A stretch of DNA of 64,000 nucleotides from Calothrix sp. MO_167.B12 (GCA_030066045.1 JASJCJ010000027.1:1-64000); one strand, 5' to 3'; positions 25,851-34,920 are shown, counted from the first letter of the stretch. Translations and numbers: made by a program. Notes: a model not told the origin generated them from the sequence alone.

Positions 25851-27902
25851 ATGTCTGGTAATACACAAGAACTAAAATTTTTATACCCCGTTACTTCAAC
25901 AAATACAGATCCTCTGTTCGCAGAAGCAACAGGAAGTGCTACATTCTTCAACTATAGTCAAAATGCTTCAGGAAGTTTAACTTCGGTCGATTTGAATCTT
26001 CTAATCAATGGTGGTGTAACTGCGGCAATTGCTGATGCTGATGCTACTTTTATCAATAACCCAACTTTTACCGAGTTATTCACTCAAAATATTGCCGTTG
26101 GTGACGATGGAGCTTTTCAGGTAAACAGTACAAGTGAAACCCAAGTAGTTGCTAATTTTCAAGTTTCAGGGGGTCAAAGTTTTTCTTTTGACTTTATCGC
26201 AAATTTAGGTCTGACAGCCAAAGAAATTGAAGATTCTGATGCTGAATATTCTCAAGCTAAATCAACAACTACTTTTGCAGTGCTAAACATCACGAATGGT
26301 GTTGAAAATGCCAAATTAGTAGATTATTTTGGTATTACAGGGAACTTAATTTCTTCTTATGAAATAGGTACATTCCAGTCTGGTTCTAGTGGCAATATTA
26401 CCTTTACAAGCTTTGGGGACACCGATGTTGATGGTGACAATGGTACAGACTTTGTCACTAACTTTGCTAGTGGCAGTTATCAACGCACTTTTAGCAGTGA
26501 TACTCAGCTAGCCATCGTCAAAATTAATACTAGTTTTGTGAAATTACGGGGAGATACCTTAATCAATAATCTGGGAAGTGGTGTCCAGTATGGCACTATC
26601 TGGGACGATTACCTTCAAGGTACTTACTATAACGATAAAATTTACGCCAGTTTAGGAAACGACACTGTCAAAGGTTATGATGGCAATGACATCATCGAAG
26701 GGGGTGGCGGTGATGATTGGCTCTATGGCGGCGATGGTAGAGATAGTATTCACGGTGGAAGTGGCGATGATTACATTGATGGAGGCTATGGCTTAGATTA
26801 CATTGATGGTGGTAGTGGCTATGATACTGTCTCCTATGCCGCTCGCTGGAATGACGTTTATCTTGATTTAGCAACAGGTATCGTCTCCTTTTCAGGCTAT
26901 GGGAGCGATGATGATGAGTTCGATGATGATGAGTTCGATGATGATGATTACATTAATTCAAACAACGGGGGCACTGAAACTGTACACAACATCGAGAAAG
27001 TCATCGGTTCCCAAGGAAATGACAGGATCTATGGAGATGATGGTGACAATCATCTAGAAGGCTATGATGGCTATGACTATATTAACGGTAGAGGTGGCAA
27101 CGATTACATTGATGGGGGCTATGGCTATGACACCTTGGATGGAGGTAGTGGCTATGACACAGTTTCTTATGCTGCTCGCGATAATGACCTGCATCTCAAC
27201 TTAAAAACAGGGGTTGTTACTTTTTCAGGTTACTCGGGTACAGAAAGAGTATACAACTTCGAGAAAGTGATTGGTTCCCGGGGACATGACACTATCTATG
27301 GAGATGATGGTGCTAATCATCTAGATGGTTATGATGGTAATGATACAATTTTCGGAGATGACAACTATTGGGGTGTTTCTGGAAATGATATCATCGATGG
27401 TGGTAAGGGCTATGATTGGATTAAAGCTGGTGGTGGCTCAGATACGGTAAAAGGTGGCACTGGTGGTGACACTATCTATGGCGATTATGTCAACGAAGGT
27501 AGTGGTTACGACGGTGATGATTACCTAGTTGGGGGAGCCGGTTATGATACCATCACTGGTGGTGGTGGTCATGACAGGATTATCGGAACTGACTCCTATG
27601 CTGTTGGAGCACACGAACAAGATGTTCTCAAAGGTGGAAGCGACGCAGATATCTTTGTGCTTGGAGATTCTCATCAGGCGTACTATATCGCTAATGGACA
27701 ATATGACTTTGCTAAAGTTAAAGATTTCACAGTTGGCGAGGATATTCTAGAACTCTACGGTTCTGTTGGCGACTATCAGGTTAACATTTCTTACGGTGAT
27801 GCTTACATCTCTCATACTGCGAACGGAATGCATGACCTTGTTGCCGTCGTTGAGAATGTATACTCTGGTTTCCACCTCAACAGCAATGCTGTCTTTGTGT
27901 AA
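25851..27902 (+). CDS. RTX (hemolysin-type calcium-binding repeat) protein carried by the element
   Basis: The 683-residue protein has an N-terminal Ala/Thr/Ser-rich domain without a signal peptide (about 1-240), which I do not recognise, followed by arrays of the Ca-binding nonapeptide GGxGxDxUx (GGGGDDWLYGGDGRDSIHGG; GGKGYDWIKAGGGSD) to about residue 600. Two copies of GSGYDTVSYAAR followed by LDLATG/LNLKTG-type strands, separated by an Asp/Glu stretch coded by a GATGATGA run, break the array. The C-terminal 80 residues (FAKVKDFTVGEDILELYG) are typical of proteins exported by type I secretion, which read a C-terminal signal. No type I exporter is in the window. In the element it is divergent from the upstream flv3B half and points toward the recombinase gene. 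Confidence 0.85.
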   Translation: MSGNTQELKFLYPVTSTNTDPLFAEATGSATFFNYSQNASGSLTSVDLNLLINGGVTAAIADADATFINNPTFTELFTQNIAVGDDGAFQVNSTSETQVVANFQVSGGQSFSFDFIANLGLTAKEIEDSDAEYSQAKSTTTFAVLNITNGVENAKLVDYFGITGNLISSYEIGTFQSGSSGNITFTSFGDTDVDGDNGTDFVTNFASGSYQRTFSSDTQLAIVKINTSFVKLRGDTLINNLGSGVQYGTIWDDYLQGTYYNDKIYASLGNDTVKGYDGNDIIEGGGGDDWLYGGDGRDSIHGGSGDDYIDGGYGLDYIDGGSGYDTVSYAARWNDVYLDLATGIVSFSGYGSDDDEFDDDEFDDDDYINSNNGGTETVHNIEKVIGSQGNDRIYGDDGDNHLEGYDGYDYINGRGGNDYIDGGYGYDTLDGGSGYDTVSYAARDNDLHLNLKTGVVTFSGYSGTERVYNFEKVIGSRGHDTIYGDDGANHLDGYDGNDTIFGDDNYWGVSGNDIIDGGKGYDWIKAGGGSDTVKGGTGGDTIYGDYVNEGSGYDGDDYLVGGAGYDTITGGGGHDRIIGTDSYAVGAHEQDVLKGGSDADIFVLGDSHQAYYIANGQYDFAKVKDFTVGEDILELYGSVGDYQVNISYGDAYISHTANGMHDLVAVVENVYSGFHLNSNAVFV

Positions 27903-28410
27903 AGTTTACTAATTAATATTGACAGGAATATAAGACAGATAGGAAAGGTGGAAAAGAATGTAGGGATGTGTATTGTATCGCAATAACTCGATCCCTCATC
28001 AGGTATATGGGAATACCAAGAAATAAATTGTCCCATATTGTGGGGTAGGCATCTCTGCCTGCCCCTTTTATATAGGCAAGGATGCCTGTGTCACGAAGTC
28101 AGGGGGAAGGGGGAAGGAGTGAGGGAGTGAAGGAGTGAAGGAGGGAAGGAGGGAAGGAGGGAAGGAGTGAGGGAGGGAAGGAATTATTTTCATGTTTGGT
28201 TGTAGTGGGGCTATACCTTGAAAATAGTTAATCAGCGCGGAGTTTGTAGGGGCGCATTGCGTGCGCCCTTGATGAGTTAGTCACAAAGCATTTTCATCTG
28301 CAGGTTGTGGGATTTGACCGTGAGAGGCTAACTTGTCAGTTCGCATCTGAGGCTACGGCATCTATTTTGCCAAATGTTTATGTTTAAGATGTAAGCAATG
28401 GTTGAGTATT
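27903..28410. other. Spacer between RTX and recombinase genes with purine-rich tandem repeat
   Basis: The two genes converge here. 28100-28181 is a run of GGGAAGGA/GAGTGAAGGA units, nearly all purine. AGGGGCGCATTGCGTGCGCCC near 28248 is a short palindrome also found at 48078. No gene is supported. Confidence 0.5.
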
Positions 28411-28519
28411 ATGCATAGTTCTGATGAAGGAGTTGAGACAGTTGCTGAATTGATTGCCCGTTTGGTATGGGAATATGAAACTCGACAAATAGCCAAAGCA
28501 AAAAAGGCAAACAAGCCCA

Positions 28520-30115
28520 CTAAATCCGCAATTTCACATCTACCACTTTCCCCTCATCCACAACCGCGCAAATAATGCATTCTCGCAGCAGTCGTTTTTT
28601 ATCTACAGGATTTTGTATGCTTTGCCAAAAATCTCGACTGCTGAAGGCGGATATAATCCTTTCTCGATTGATTAGCTGGGTTTGGTTGTTTTGTTCCCCA
28701 GTATCGAGCAACTCAGCAATTTGTAAGCGTAACTCCTCTTTGGCATTCTCGATGGCGGGGTTATTACCAGAGATAGATTCCAGGGTTTGGAGTTGCGATC
28801 GCAACTCCAGTAATTCCTTACTTTCTGTTACACTATTGTTGGTTTGTTCTCCCAATACACAGAGGCGTTCTGCCTCCTGAACTAAACAATCGATAATTTG
28901 CTCTTCTAAGTCAAAATTAGTGATTGCTTTTTTATGTTGGCACATACCAGTTTTGAGATAGTAGGTGCATTGATAATATGATTTCAATCTGCGATCTTTT
29001 TTTGATTGGTAGGTAGCAACTTTGACAAATTTAGCATTACACTTGGCACAGCATATCAAACCTTGAAAAATATTCAGTTTTTGCGGATCGCCATCACCAC
29101 GGGATACCCAAGCATTCTTTCTATTACTACGGATAATTTCTTTAATTTCTTGGTGTTGTTGAAATGTAATTAATGTTTGGTCATCGTGGGTATTCCAAAA
29201 AACTTTAATATCATCAAAAGATTTTTTAGTACCATTTTCCTTCAGTGTGTCATAGGGAGTACCACCAGCTAGCACAGGATTTGTTAACCAGTCTCGAATA
29301 CCAGTTGTAGTCCATCTTAGACCAGAGTATGGGTAACGCAGCCCAGCATTAGACTTGTTATCTACCTTTTTATTTAATGTTTTTTGGGTGAGTTTGTCAT
29401 CTTCATCAATCAAGTAATTACCCGATTTACGCACATATTTTTGGGAACATTTTGAGCTAACGCCAAATAACTCATTTAGTTTTTTAGCAGTTCTCGTACA
29501 GCTACCAACCTGATAAAATATTTTCAATATAAATTGTGCAACTTCAACTACCGATAACTCTTGCTTACCATCAATTAGACAAATACATGGGTCATGATTA
29601 AAAACGTATTTGTCTCCTTCAATTTTATAACCAAATGGTGCATAAAAATTACTTTTCTTGGCTTTGCGCCGCAGTTCCCGCTCCTTCCGAATTCGTAAGC
29701 CCAGCATTTTCACCTCATGCTTGGCTACATCTAAGCGAATATCAACTGTCAATTCCCCTCCAACTGAATCCAAATCGAACGGGTCATCAACAGCAACTGG
29801 TTTAATGTTTTTCTTTTGTAGCTCGCTGATAAGTTGGTAAAAGATTACTTGTGATGCTGCAACTCTATCTAAGCGAGTAAATTTTAAGAATTTAATATTG
29901 TGGTTAACTGGAAGCTCCTGGACTGCTTTAATTAAATTAAGCAAGCCCTTACGGTCATGTTTAGTACGTTTGTCAATATCGAAAAATATTTTACCAACAC
30001 CAGCATCTCTCAACCTCTGCATTTGCTTGAGAAGTGCATCTGTGTCCTGTGCTTGCTCATCACTTGAGACCCTCGCATAACCCCAAGACTCAAAATCCTC
30101 ACAACCCATAGTCAA
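28520..30115 (-). CDS. XisF-type large serine recombinase of the flv3B element
   Basis: The 531-residue protein should catalyse excision of the element between its GTACA cores. The resolvase domain (about 10-150) has the catalytic motif WGYARVSSDEQ with Ser17 as nucleophile and TRLDRVAAS with the Asp-Arg pair; the second Arg usual three residues later is Ala. The recombinase domain follows (PFGYKIEGDKYVF, GIRDWLTNPVLAGGTPY), then a zinc ribbon (CCAKCNAKFVK ... YYQCTYYLKTGMC) and a C-terminal coiled coil. The N-terminal segment resembles XisF of the Anabaena fdxN element. The start may be this ATG or the one at 30109. The gene begins about 30 bases from the right recombination arm, the typical place for an integrase. 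No XisH/XisI-like helper is in the element. Confidence 0.92.
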   Translation of the reverse strand: MTMGCEDFESWGYARVSSDEQAQDTDALLKQMQRLRDAGVGKIFFDIDKRTKHDRKGLLNLIKAVQELPVNHNIKFLKFTRLDRVAASQVIFYQLISELQKKNIKPVAVDDPFDLDSVGGELTVDIRLDVAKHEVKMLGLRIRKERELRRKAKKSNFYAPFGYKIEGDKYVFNHDPCICLIDGKQELSVVEVAQFILKIFYQVGSCTRTAKKLNELFGVSSKCSQKYVRKSGNYLIDEDDKLTQKTLNKKVDNKSNAGLRYPYSGLRWTTTGIRDWLTNPVLAGGTPYDTLKENGTKKSFDDIKVFWNTHDDQTLITFQQHQEIKEIIRSNRKNAWVSRGDGDPQKLNIFQGLICCAKCNAKFVKVATYQSKKDRRLKSYYQCTYYLKTGMCQHKKAITNFDLEEQIIDCLVQEAERLCVLGEQTNNSVTESKELLELRSQLQTLESISGNNPAIENAKEELRLQIAELLDTGEQNNQTQLINRERIISAFSSRDFWQSIQNPVDKKRLLRECIICAVVDEGKVVDVKLRI

Positions 30116-30144
30116 TCAGCTTTGCGATCGCAATAATATTTACT

Positions 30145-30546
30145 TTACACTATAAATGTAGCTTGTACCAAGTTTTCCAAAAATTGTAAAGCAATTTTGG
30201 AAGCTAACACCGTAGCTCTGGGAGCTAACTGAAGAACATCTTCAACTAAACCACTGTGGTCCGGTTCTGTGTGGCTAACAATTATATAGTCAATAGCTTT
30301 GGGGTTAACCAAGCTTTTGAGAGTGTTTAAGTATAGATCCCGAAACTTTTGGTGGGAGGTATCCACCAAAACAATTTTCTCACCTTTGATTAGATATGAG
30401 TTATAGGTCGTACCATTTTGTAATCCGAATTCTATATCAAAACGATCGCGGTCCCAATCCAGAGAGCGAATCGCCGTTGTATTGGGAGCAATTTCGACAG
30501 TTTGGATAGTCAACCGACGCTGGGCGTTCTCTGAGATTGCAACCAT
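30145..30546 (-). CDS. flv3B: flv3B, 5' part (upstream of the inserted element)
   Basis: Codons 1-127 of an A-type flavodiiron protein, then six element-coded residues (QATFIV) and a TAA. The iron-binding motif SHTEPDHSGLVEDVL has the canonical H-x-E-x-D-H ligands, unlike the neighbouring Flv1-type protein, and LEITALQFLENLV-type sequence leads to the junction. In the unexcised state the product would be a 133-residue fragment without flavin domains, so the vegetative chromosome should make no active enzyme. GGAGATAACTC precedes the ATG. In Anabaena the corresponding Flv3B protects nitrogenase by light-driven O2 uptake inside heterocysts. Confidence 0.9.
   Translation of the reverse strand: MVAISENAQRRLTIQTVEIAPNTTAIRSLDWDRDRFDIEFGLQNGTTYNSYLIKGEKIVLVDTSHQKFRDLYLNTLKSLVNPKAIDYIIVSHTEPDHSGLVEDVLQLAPRATVLASKIALQFLENLVQATFIV
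30146..30168. other. Right recombination site of the flv3B element
   Basis: The arm TACACTATAAATGTA (30146-30160) and GCT precede the core TGTAC (30164-30168). Joined to the left site in an excised circle the arms would face each other across an 8-bp centre, GTACAAGC on the flv3B coding strand. The stop codon of the truncated flv3B lies at the edge of this arm. Confidence 0.75.
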
Positions 30547-31209
30547 GAGTTATCTCCGAGCACAAATCATCTGCATTTATTTCTGTTTTTATTATGCCTG
30601 GAATTTTTGTTTAAATTTGTAATCAAGAATATATTTACTTGTTGTAAAGTGTATCCAAACAATCATTTTTGCAGCATAATTTTTAACTCAAAAAATGCCA
30701 TGCAAATGATACATTAATTTAGTTATTGGCTATCAATTAGGGTGCTATTAGTACGGTGAGGTAGTACGAACTTGACCGAGGATTTTAAGCAAGTAGTTAC
30801 TTGGAGTAATTAGTGGTTGAGCATCGGCTTGACTATCAAATGGCGTTTGTCAACCGTTAACTGTCAACCATTTTCAAGCTAGTCCCCCAGGGGAAAATCT
30901 CACAACTAAGCATGAGAAATATATTTCAAGTGCGGCTCCCACACCTAAGCTGTCAACTAACAACTAACAACCATTTTCTAGCTAGGATTGCAAGATGACT
31001 TATAGTTCACAACTATCATGGCATCGTAGATAAAGCAAATTAAATTTATTAGTTTTTTACATAAACCTTGGAATCAAGTAATATTCTCCTGGTTTTTATC
31101 GAGTATTACATTATGCTAGCAATTTTAGGTAATCCCAATTAAATTTCACTCCTCACTATTCTAGGGTACTTATTACTTATTACTTATTACTTCCCCTTGT
31201 GGAAACAGC
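30547..31209. other. Spacer upstream of flv3B
   Basis: No gene is supported in these 663 bases. The flv3B promoter should lie here; no NtcA site (GTA-N8-TAC) was recognised with confidence. A short heptamer run GTCAACCGTTAACTGTCAACC lies near 30850, and similar words near 30950-30980. The left end includes the end of the ATP-grasp gene region. Confidence 0.4.
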
Positions 31210-32115
31210 CTAACTCATCAGTAATTTTACTAACTCCTCTGTAATGGGAAAACCAGTCTGACGCTCAAAATGTATAAACATCGGGCTAGGATTTGCTTCC
31301 AAAAATACATACTCACCCGTGGGCTTAACCCGCCAATCAATAGCAGTCCACTCTAACATTAACGCTTTTGCGATCGCTAAACATAGTTTTTGCATTGATT
31401 GTGGTAATTCTATGGGAATTAATTCAGCATCCACATCTTCTCGAAAATCCACAGATGGACTGCGAATTTCAGCAGTATAAACTGAATTTGCGATCACATA
31501 GCTACGGATATTGGTGCCGGGAATATACTCCTGTATTGTCACAGGAGAAAGGCTCAAAGTCATATTTAATCTTTGGGGTTCTAAATGAGCCTCTGTGACA
31601 AATTCGGTATGGGCACCACCGTAAACTGGCTTAAAAATAACTTTTTCGTAAGTTTGGCAAAATTTTGTAACTTGCTGAGGATTGTTACTAATTAGGGTTG
31701 CGGGAATCGTAGCTCCTACTTGCTTTGCTTTACTTAGTTGTAAGGGTTTTTCCTTATGAAACTGGTATGCTTGCCAGGAATTAATCCATTTTGTTGAGCC
31801 AGCTTGCATTAACGTTCTCAATGTACTCATGGAATCGTTATATGCAACTTGCTGTTGACGAGCATCTTTAAATTCGGGGATGTAAACACCAGAAAAAGTA
31901 CGCCAATATACACTCTTGATATCCTGGATGTTGAGTTCTACCCCGTTAGGTAATGTCAAGTATCCCAACTGGGTATGGGGTTGCCAAGATATCTGTAACT
32001 GCTTAGGAAATAGGCTCGTATCTAAATAATTTGCTGTTGCACCTGCTTGGGTGAGAGCATTTTTGACATGAGCCGCATGGGCATCTCCAGCATTACCCAA
32101 AATTAAAATGTTCAT
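31210..32115 (-). CDS. ATP-grasp ligase, graspetide (MvdD/MvdC-like) maturase
   Basis: The 301-residue protein is an ATP-grasp enzyme of the type that forms side-chain ester or amide links in graspetides such as microviridin and plesiocin. The N-terminal domain has IKSVYWRTFSGVYIPEF, where relatives have SVWWRR; the ATP-grasp core has VIFKPVYGGAHTEF and TIQEYIPGTNIRSYVIA; and the metal site is WRVKPTGEYVFLEANPSPMF with the Glu/Asn pair. Its length fits the family. It lies 188 bases downstream of a precursor gene with repeated T-x-x-A-x-G-E-E-G-G cores, which supports the assignment. No acetyltransferase, protease or exporter gene is adjacent. Confidence 0.88.
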   Translation of the reverse strand: MNILILGNAGDAHAAHVKNALTQAGATANYLDTSLFPKQLQISWQPHTQLGYLTLPNGVELNIQDIKSVYWRTFSGVYIPEFKDARQQQVAYNDSMSTLRTLMQAGSTKWINSWQAYQFHKEKPLQLSKAKQVGATIPATLISNNPQQVTKFCQTYEKVIFKPVYGGAHTEFVTEAHLEPQRLNMTLSLSPVTIQEYIPGTNIRSYVIANSVYTAEIRSPSVDFREDVDAELIPIELPQSMQKLCLAIAKALMLEWTAIDWRVKPTGEYVFLEANPSPMFIHFERQTGFPITEELVKLLMS

Positions 32116-32303
32116 CTAAAATTTGTATCTCCTAACCAATAGATAACCCCCCCAGATAACCCTACCTTGATAGTATTGCTAACCAGAGAAATGTCAGGTA
32201 TCCGAGAAGGATATTTTATTTTTTCTATTATGCTTTAGTTGCGAGCTACTTCAGTGTACTTATGTAAGGGGACTATAGGCAATACTCCTTCTCCCCAGGG
32301 TTA

Positions 32304-32621
32304 TTACCACAAGCACTCTCCCCCCTCTTCCCCAATTGCCAGAGTGGTAACATCTGGTGGATCTATAGGTATAGGTTTGGGTATAGGTTTGGGTAAAGGT
32401 TCTGGACACCAGCCACCCTCTTCACCCAACGCCTTAGTGGTAAATATGGGTTCTTTAATTGGGTAATCACAACCACCTTCTTCTCCGAAGGCTTCACTCG
32501 TAAAAATAGATAGCCCTCCGGAAATAGAGTTAGCCTCCTTTTCTTCCAGTTCTTCCACACTATCTTGGTTGGACAATTGAGATTCTAAATCAGAAATTTT
32601 CAAACTAAATGGGTGTTGCAT
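32304..32621 (-). CDS. Graspetide precursor peptide with three core repeats
   Basis: The 105-residue peptide has a charged leader (FSLKISDLESQLSNQDS, then EELEEKEANSISGG) followed by three core segments: FTSEAFGEEGG, FTTKALGEEGG and VTTLAIGEEGG, the last ending in ECLW. Linkers are Pro-rich (EPLPKPIPKPIPIDPP). Paired Thr/Ser and Glu residues in each segment are the donors and acceptors expected for ester rings; plesiocin has a similar TTLTIGEE core. The ATG at 32621 is preferred over one 13 codons upstream because the leader of the family usually starts just before PFSLKI-like sequence and an AGGAG lies about 14 bases upstream. Maturation by the ATP-grasp ligase next to it is inferred. Confidence 0.88.
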   Translation of the reverse strand: MQHPFSLKISDLESQLSNQDSVEELEEKEANSISGGLSIFTSEAFGEEGGCDYPIKEPIFTTKALGEEGGWCPEPLPKPIPKPIPIDPPDVTTLAIGEEGGECLW

Positions 32622-32660
32622 TATACTAATTACAACTCCTAAAATTATACATGATTCCAA

Positions 32661-33587
32661 GGTTTTTTACCTTGTCTCAAATCCTATGCTTTTTTCTTGG
32701 TGATTTCTAGGTAACTTTGGTAGTAACAATGGTTCTATCAATCAATATTAATTATTTTAGATATACTTTATATTTCATGAATTCATTCTGAAAAATATGG
32801 CATTTTGGCAACATCTTCCACATCAATAAAAGTATATTTATGTCAATTCATGCTTTCTTGTACGATATGCTGGTAGCTTAAAATACTTTCTCTCAATTGG
32901 CCATTGAAAGAAAGTCGAAGCACAGCAACTTTGCCATAAGCCTCTTGCTAAGAATTCACATATTAATCCTGGGTTATTTACCTGGGATTTATTTGTGATA
33001 TACCCGCTTCTGGGGATGTTATGACGAAATAAAATCCAAAACCTCACCCTGTCCTGCCGGACATCCCTCTCCTTATTAAGGAGAGGGAAAGATTTTTACG
33101 CAGTGCAATCGCAATCCCTCATAGGTTGGGTGAAACGAAACCAAACTCAACAAATGCAAACTAAACCACGTCTACAAGAAATCGCCATTATCAACTCAAA
33201 TATAGCTGTAGCCATTTTGATTAGGACAGTATTGCTTGACTCAATGACTCCCACCTGTCAACTGTCAACTGTCAACTGTCAACATCAAAAACGTCCTAAC
33301 TTGACTGGCTATAGCTATATTGTTACCCGATAGGAATAGTACCCTAAAGTAGGACACACAGAGATTCAAGCTTGTTGAGAGACAATAAAACTCGTTGTTA
33401 CTTGTACCAAAAAAGAATCCCCCGCTACACTGTACAGGGAGTATCAAGTTGCTTATCTACGAAAGAATTGTGTTGTAATTGTGAATTAAATCGGTATAAA
33501 TTTAATGTTTACTTGAGCAAAGGGGTTTCCTAATTGTCGATCGCCAAACACTTAGGCTATAAACAGAATTAGAGCTTAGTGTGAGGA
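32661..33587. other. 926-bp spacer with dispersed repeats
   Basis: No gene is supported. 33035-33095 contains a repeat of the form CCTCACCCTGTCC ... CTCTCCTTATTAAGGAGAGGG, related to stretches at 49350-49425 and 61460-61530. 33255-33284 is a tandem run of ACTGTCA heptamers. The promoter of the kinase gene should be near 33500-33580. Confidence 0.45.
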
Positions 33588-33596
33588 ATGGGGTGG

Positions 33597-34874
33597 GTGA
33601 CACAAGAGATACTTCAACAACGCTATGCAATTGAGCAACAGTTGGGCAAGAAGGCTGGAAGACGAACTCTCCTAGCTCGTGATTTAGCAACCCAGGAGCT
33701 AGTTATTATTAAACTGTTGACCTTTAGTAGTGATTTTGCCTGGGAAGATTTAAAACTATTTCAACGGGAAGCAGAAACCCTCAAGGCACTGGAACATCCA
33801 TTAATTCCTCGTTATATAGACTACTTTGAATTAGACTCAGCCTATAAAAGTTATGCCCTAGTTCAGAGTTATGTTAAAGGTAAATCCCTGGAGGCATATA
33901 TGCGTTTCCAGGGTAAATTCACGGAAAAGCAAGTCAGAAATATTGCCTACGAATTACTGGAAATTCTCATCTATCTCCACAAGCGACAGCCACCAGTGAT
34001 TCATCGTGATATTAAACCCAGTAATATTATTTTGGCAAATCGTCCTTACTTAGTGGATTTCGGTTCTGTGCAAACCCTCGCCAGTAGAGCGGGGAAAACT
34101 ATTACCGTGGTGGGTACTTACGGCTATATGCCCCCCGAACAGTTTGGTGGTTATGCTAGTCCTGGTTCCGATCTTTACAGCCTAGGAGCCACCCTCATTG
34201 CCTTAGCAGCTGGTATCCATCCAGCAGATTTACCCCAAGCAGATATGGCGATCGCATTTACAGATTATGTTGATTTAAGCCCATCATTGGTTAAATGGTT
34301 GAGTAAAATGACAGAAACCAGCTTAGAGCGGCGTTTTTCATCAGCAGAGGAGGCTTTAGCATCTCTGGTGGCGAATAAGTTGACCATTGCCAGTCAACCC
34401 ATGATGCCAGATGCTAGACCTGTAAATACTTGGGATGTGCTATGGAGTGCTATCTGGCGTAGCGTTACTATTGGTGGTGGAGTGACGGTAACTAGTGCAG
34501 CTATCTATAGCACTGCGGTTTTTCCTGTAGCCGGTACATTACTCGGAGCAATTATCGGCGCTTTTATTGGCATACCCATCGGTTTAGTCAATGGTTTTTT
34601 AGTCGCAATTATTACGAAATTATTTTTCTTTCCTCTGAGAAAGCCTTTGTCCCATCGGCGTACTGTCAGTATCATAAGTATGGTCATTTCTACTGCAATG
34701 GCCATTTTGAGTTTCCGGGTGATTGAGCTTAATATTTTTAGTATTAGCAACAATCTACAGATGCGTTTATTTTGGGTATTTGCTCCAGCATTGATTACTG
34801 GGTTAAGTATGGGAGTAGCAAGTAAATTTCATGCTCAGTGGTATGAAGAACAAGTAAAACTGAGAGGGTATTAA
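33597..34874 (+). CDS. Serine/threonine protein kinase with C-terminal membrane segments (1)
   Basis: The cytoplasmic Hanks-type kinase domain (about 1-265) has all key motifs: Lys in VIIKLL, catalytic loop VIHRDIKPSNI, LVDFGSVQ and GTYGYMPPEQFGG. About 285-425 hold four hydrophobic segments, so the protein is anchored in the membrane by its C-terminus. An ATG at 33588 is in frame, but the GTG at 33597 (VTQEILQQRY) lines up with the start of the paralogue at 35163 (MTNQILNERY) and has GAGG at a better distance, so I chose it. The downstream kinase is a diverged tandem paralogue. Substrate unknown. Confidence 0.88.
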   Translation: MTQEILQQRYAIEQQLGKKAGRRTLLARDLATQELVIIKLLTFSSDFAWEDLKLFQREAETLKALEHPLIPRYIDYFELDSAYKSYALVQSYVKGKSLEAYMRFQGKFTEKQVRNIAYELLEILIYLHKRQPPVIHRDIKPSNIILANRPYLVDFGSVQTLASRAGKTITVVGTYGYMPPEQFGGYASPGSDLYSLGATLIALAAGIHPADLPQADMAIAFTDYVDLSPSLVKWLSKMTETSLERRFSSAEEALASLVANKLTIASQPMMPDARPVNTWDVLWSAIWRSVTIGGGVTVTSAAIYSTAVFPVAGTLLGAIIGAFIGIPIGLVNGFLVAIITKLFFFPLRKPLSHRRTVSIISMVISTAMAILSFRVIELNIFSISNNLQMRLFWVFAPALITGLSMGVASKFHAQWYEEQVKLRGY

Positions 34875-34920
34875 AAAGTAAAAAGTAAAAAGTAAAAAGT
34901 AAAAAGTAAAAAGTAAAAAG
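34873..34920. repeat. Heptamer tandem repeat (AAAAAGT)
   Basis: Six tandem AAAAAGT units begin immediately at the stop of the first kinase gene. Such runs are common in spacers of heterocystous cyanobacteria. The rest of the 288-bp spacer to 35162 has no gene. Confidence 0.8.

Larger units (their letters stand above)
24949..30168. mobile_element. 5.2-kb site-specific excision element interrupting flv3B
   Basis: The two halves of flv3B are separated by 5,215 bases bounded by the direct repeat TGTAC (GTACA on the coding strand) at 24949-24953 and 30164-30168. Recombination between these copies would leave CTTGGTACATGACCC, fusing codon 127 (Val) to the following His in frame. The element carries a XisF-type large serine recombinase whose 5' end is about 30-50 bases from the right end, and one cargo gene for an RTX protein. 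This layout matches the heterocyst-specific elements in nifD, fdxN and hupL, where excision occurs in the terminal differentiating cell. No transposase or phage structural gene is present. Confidence 0.9.

Noticed and set aside
25851-27902. RTX gene as an adjacent resident gene, not element cargo
   Set aside because: It lies wholly between the two GTACA cores, so excision removes it.
28411-28575. 54-codon plus-strand frame beginning MHSSDEGVETVAEL, overlapping the recombinase gene end
   Set aside because: About a third of it is antisense to the recombinase, no ribosome-binding site was seen, and no family is recognised. It could be the remnant of an element gene.
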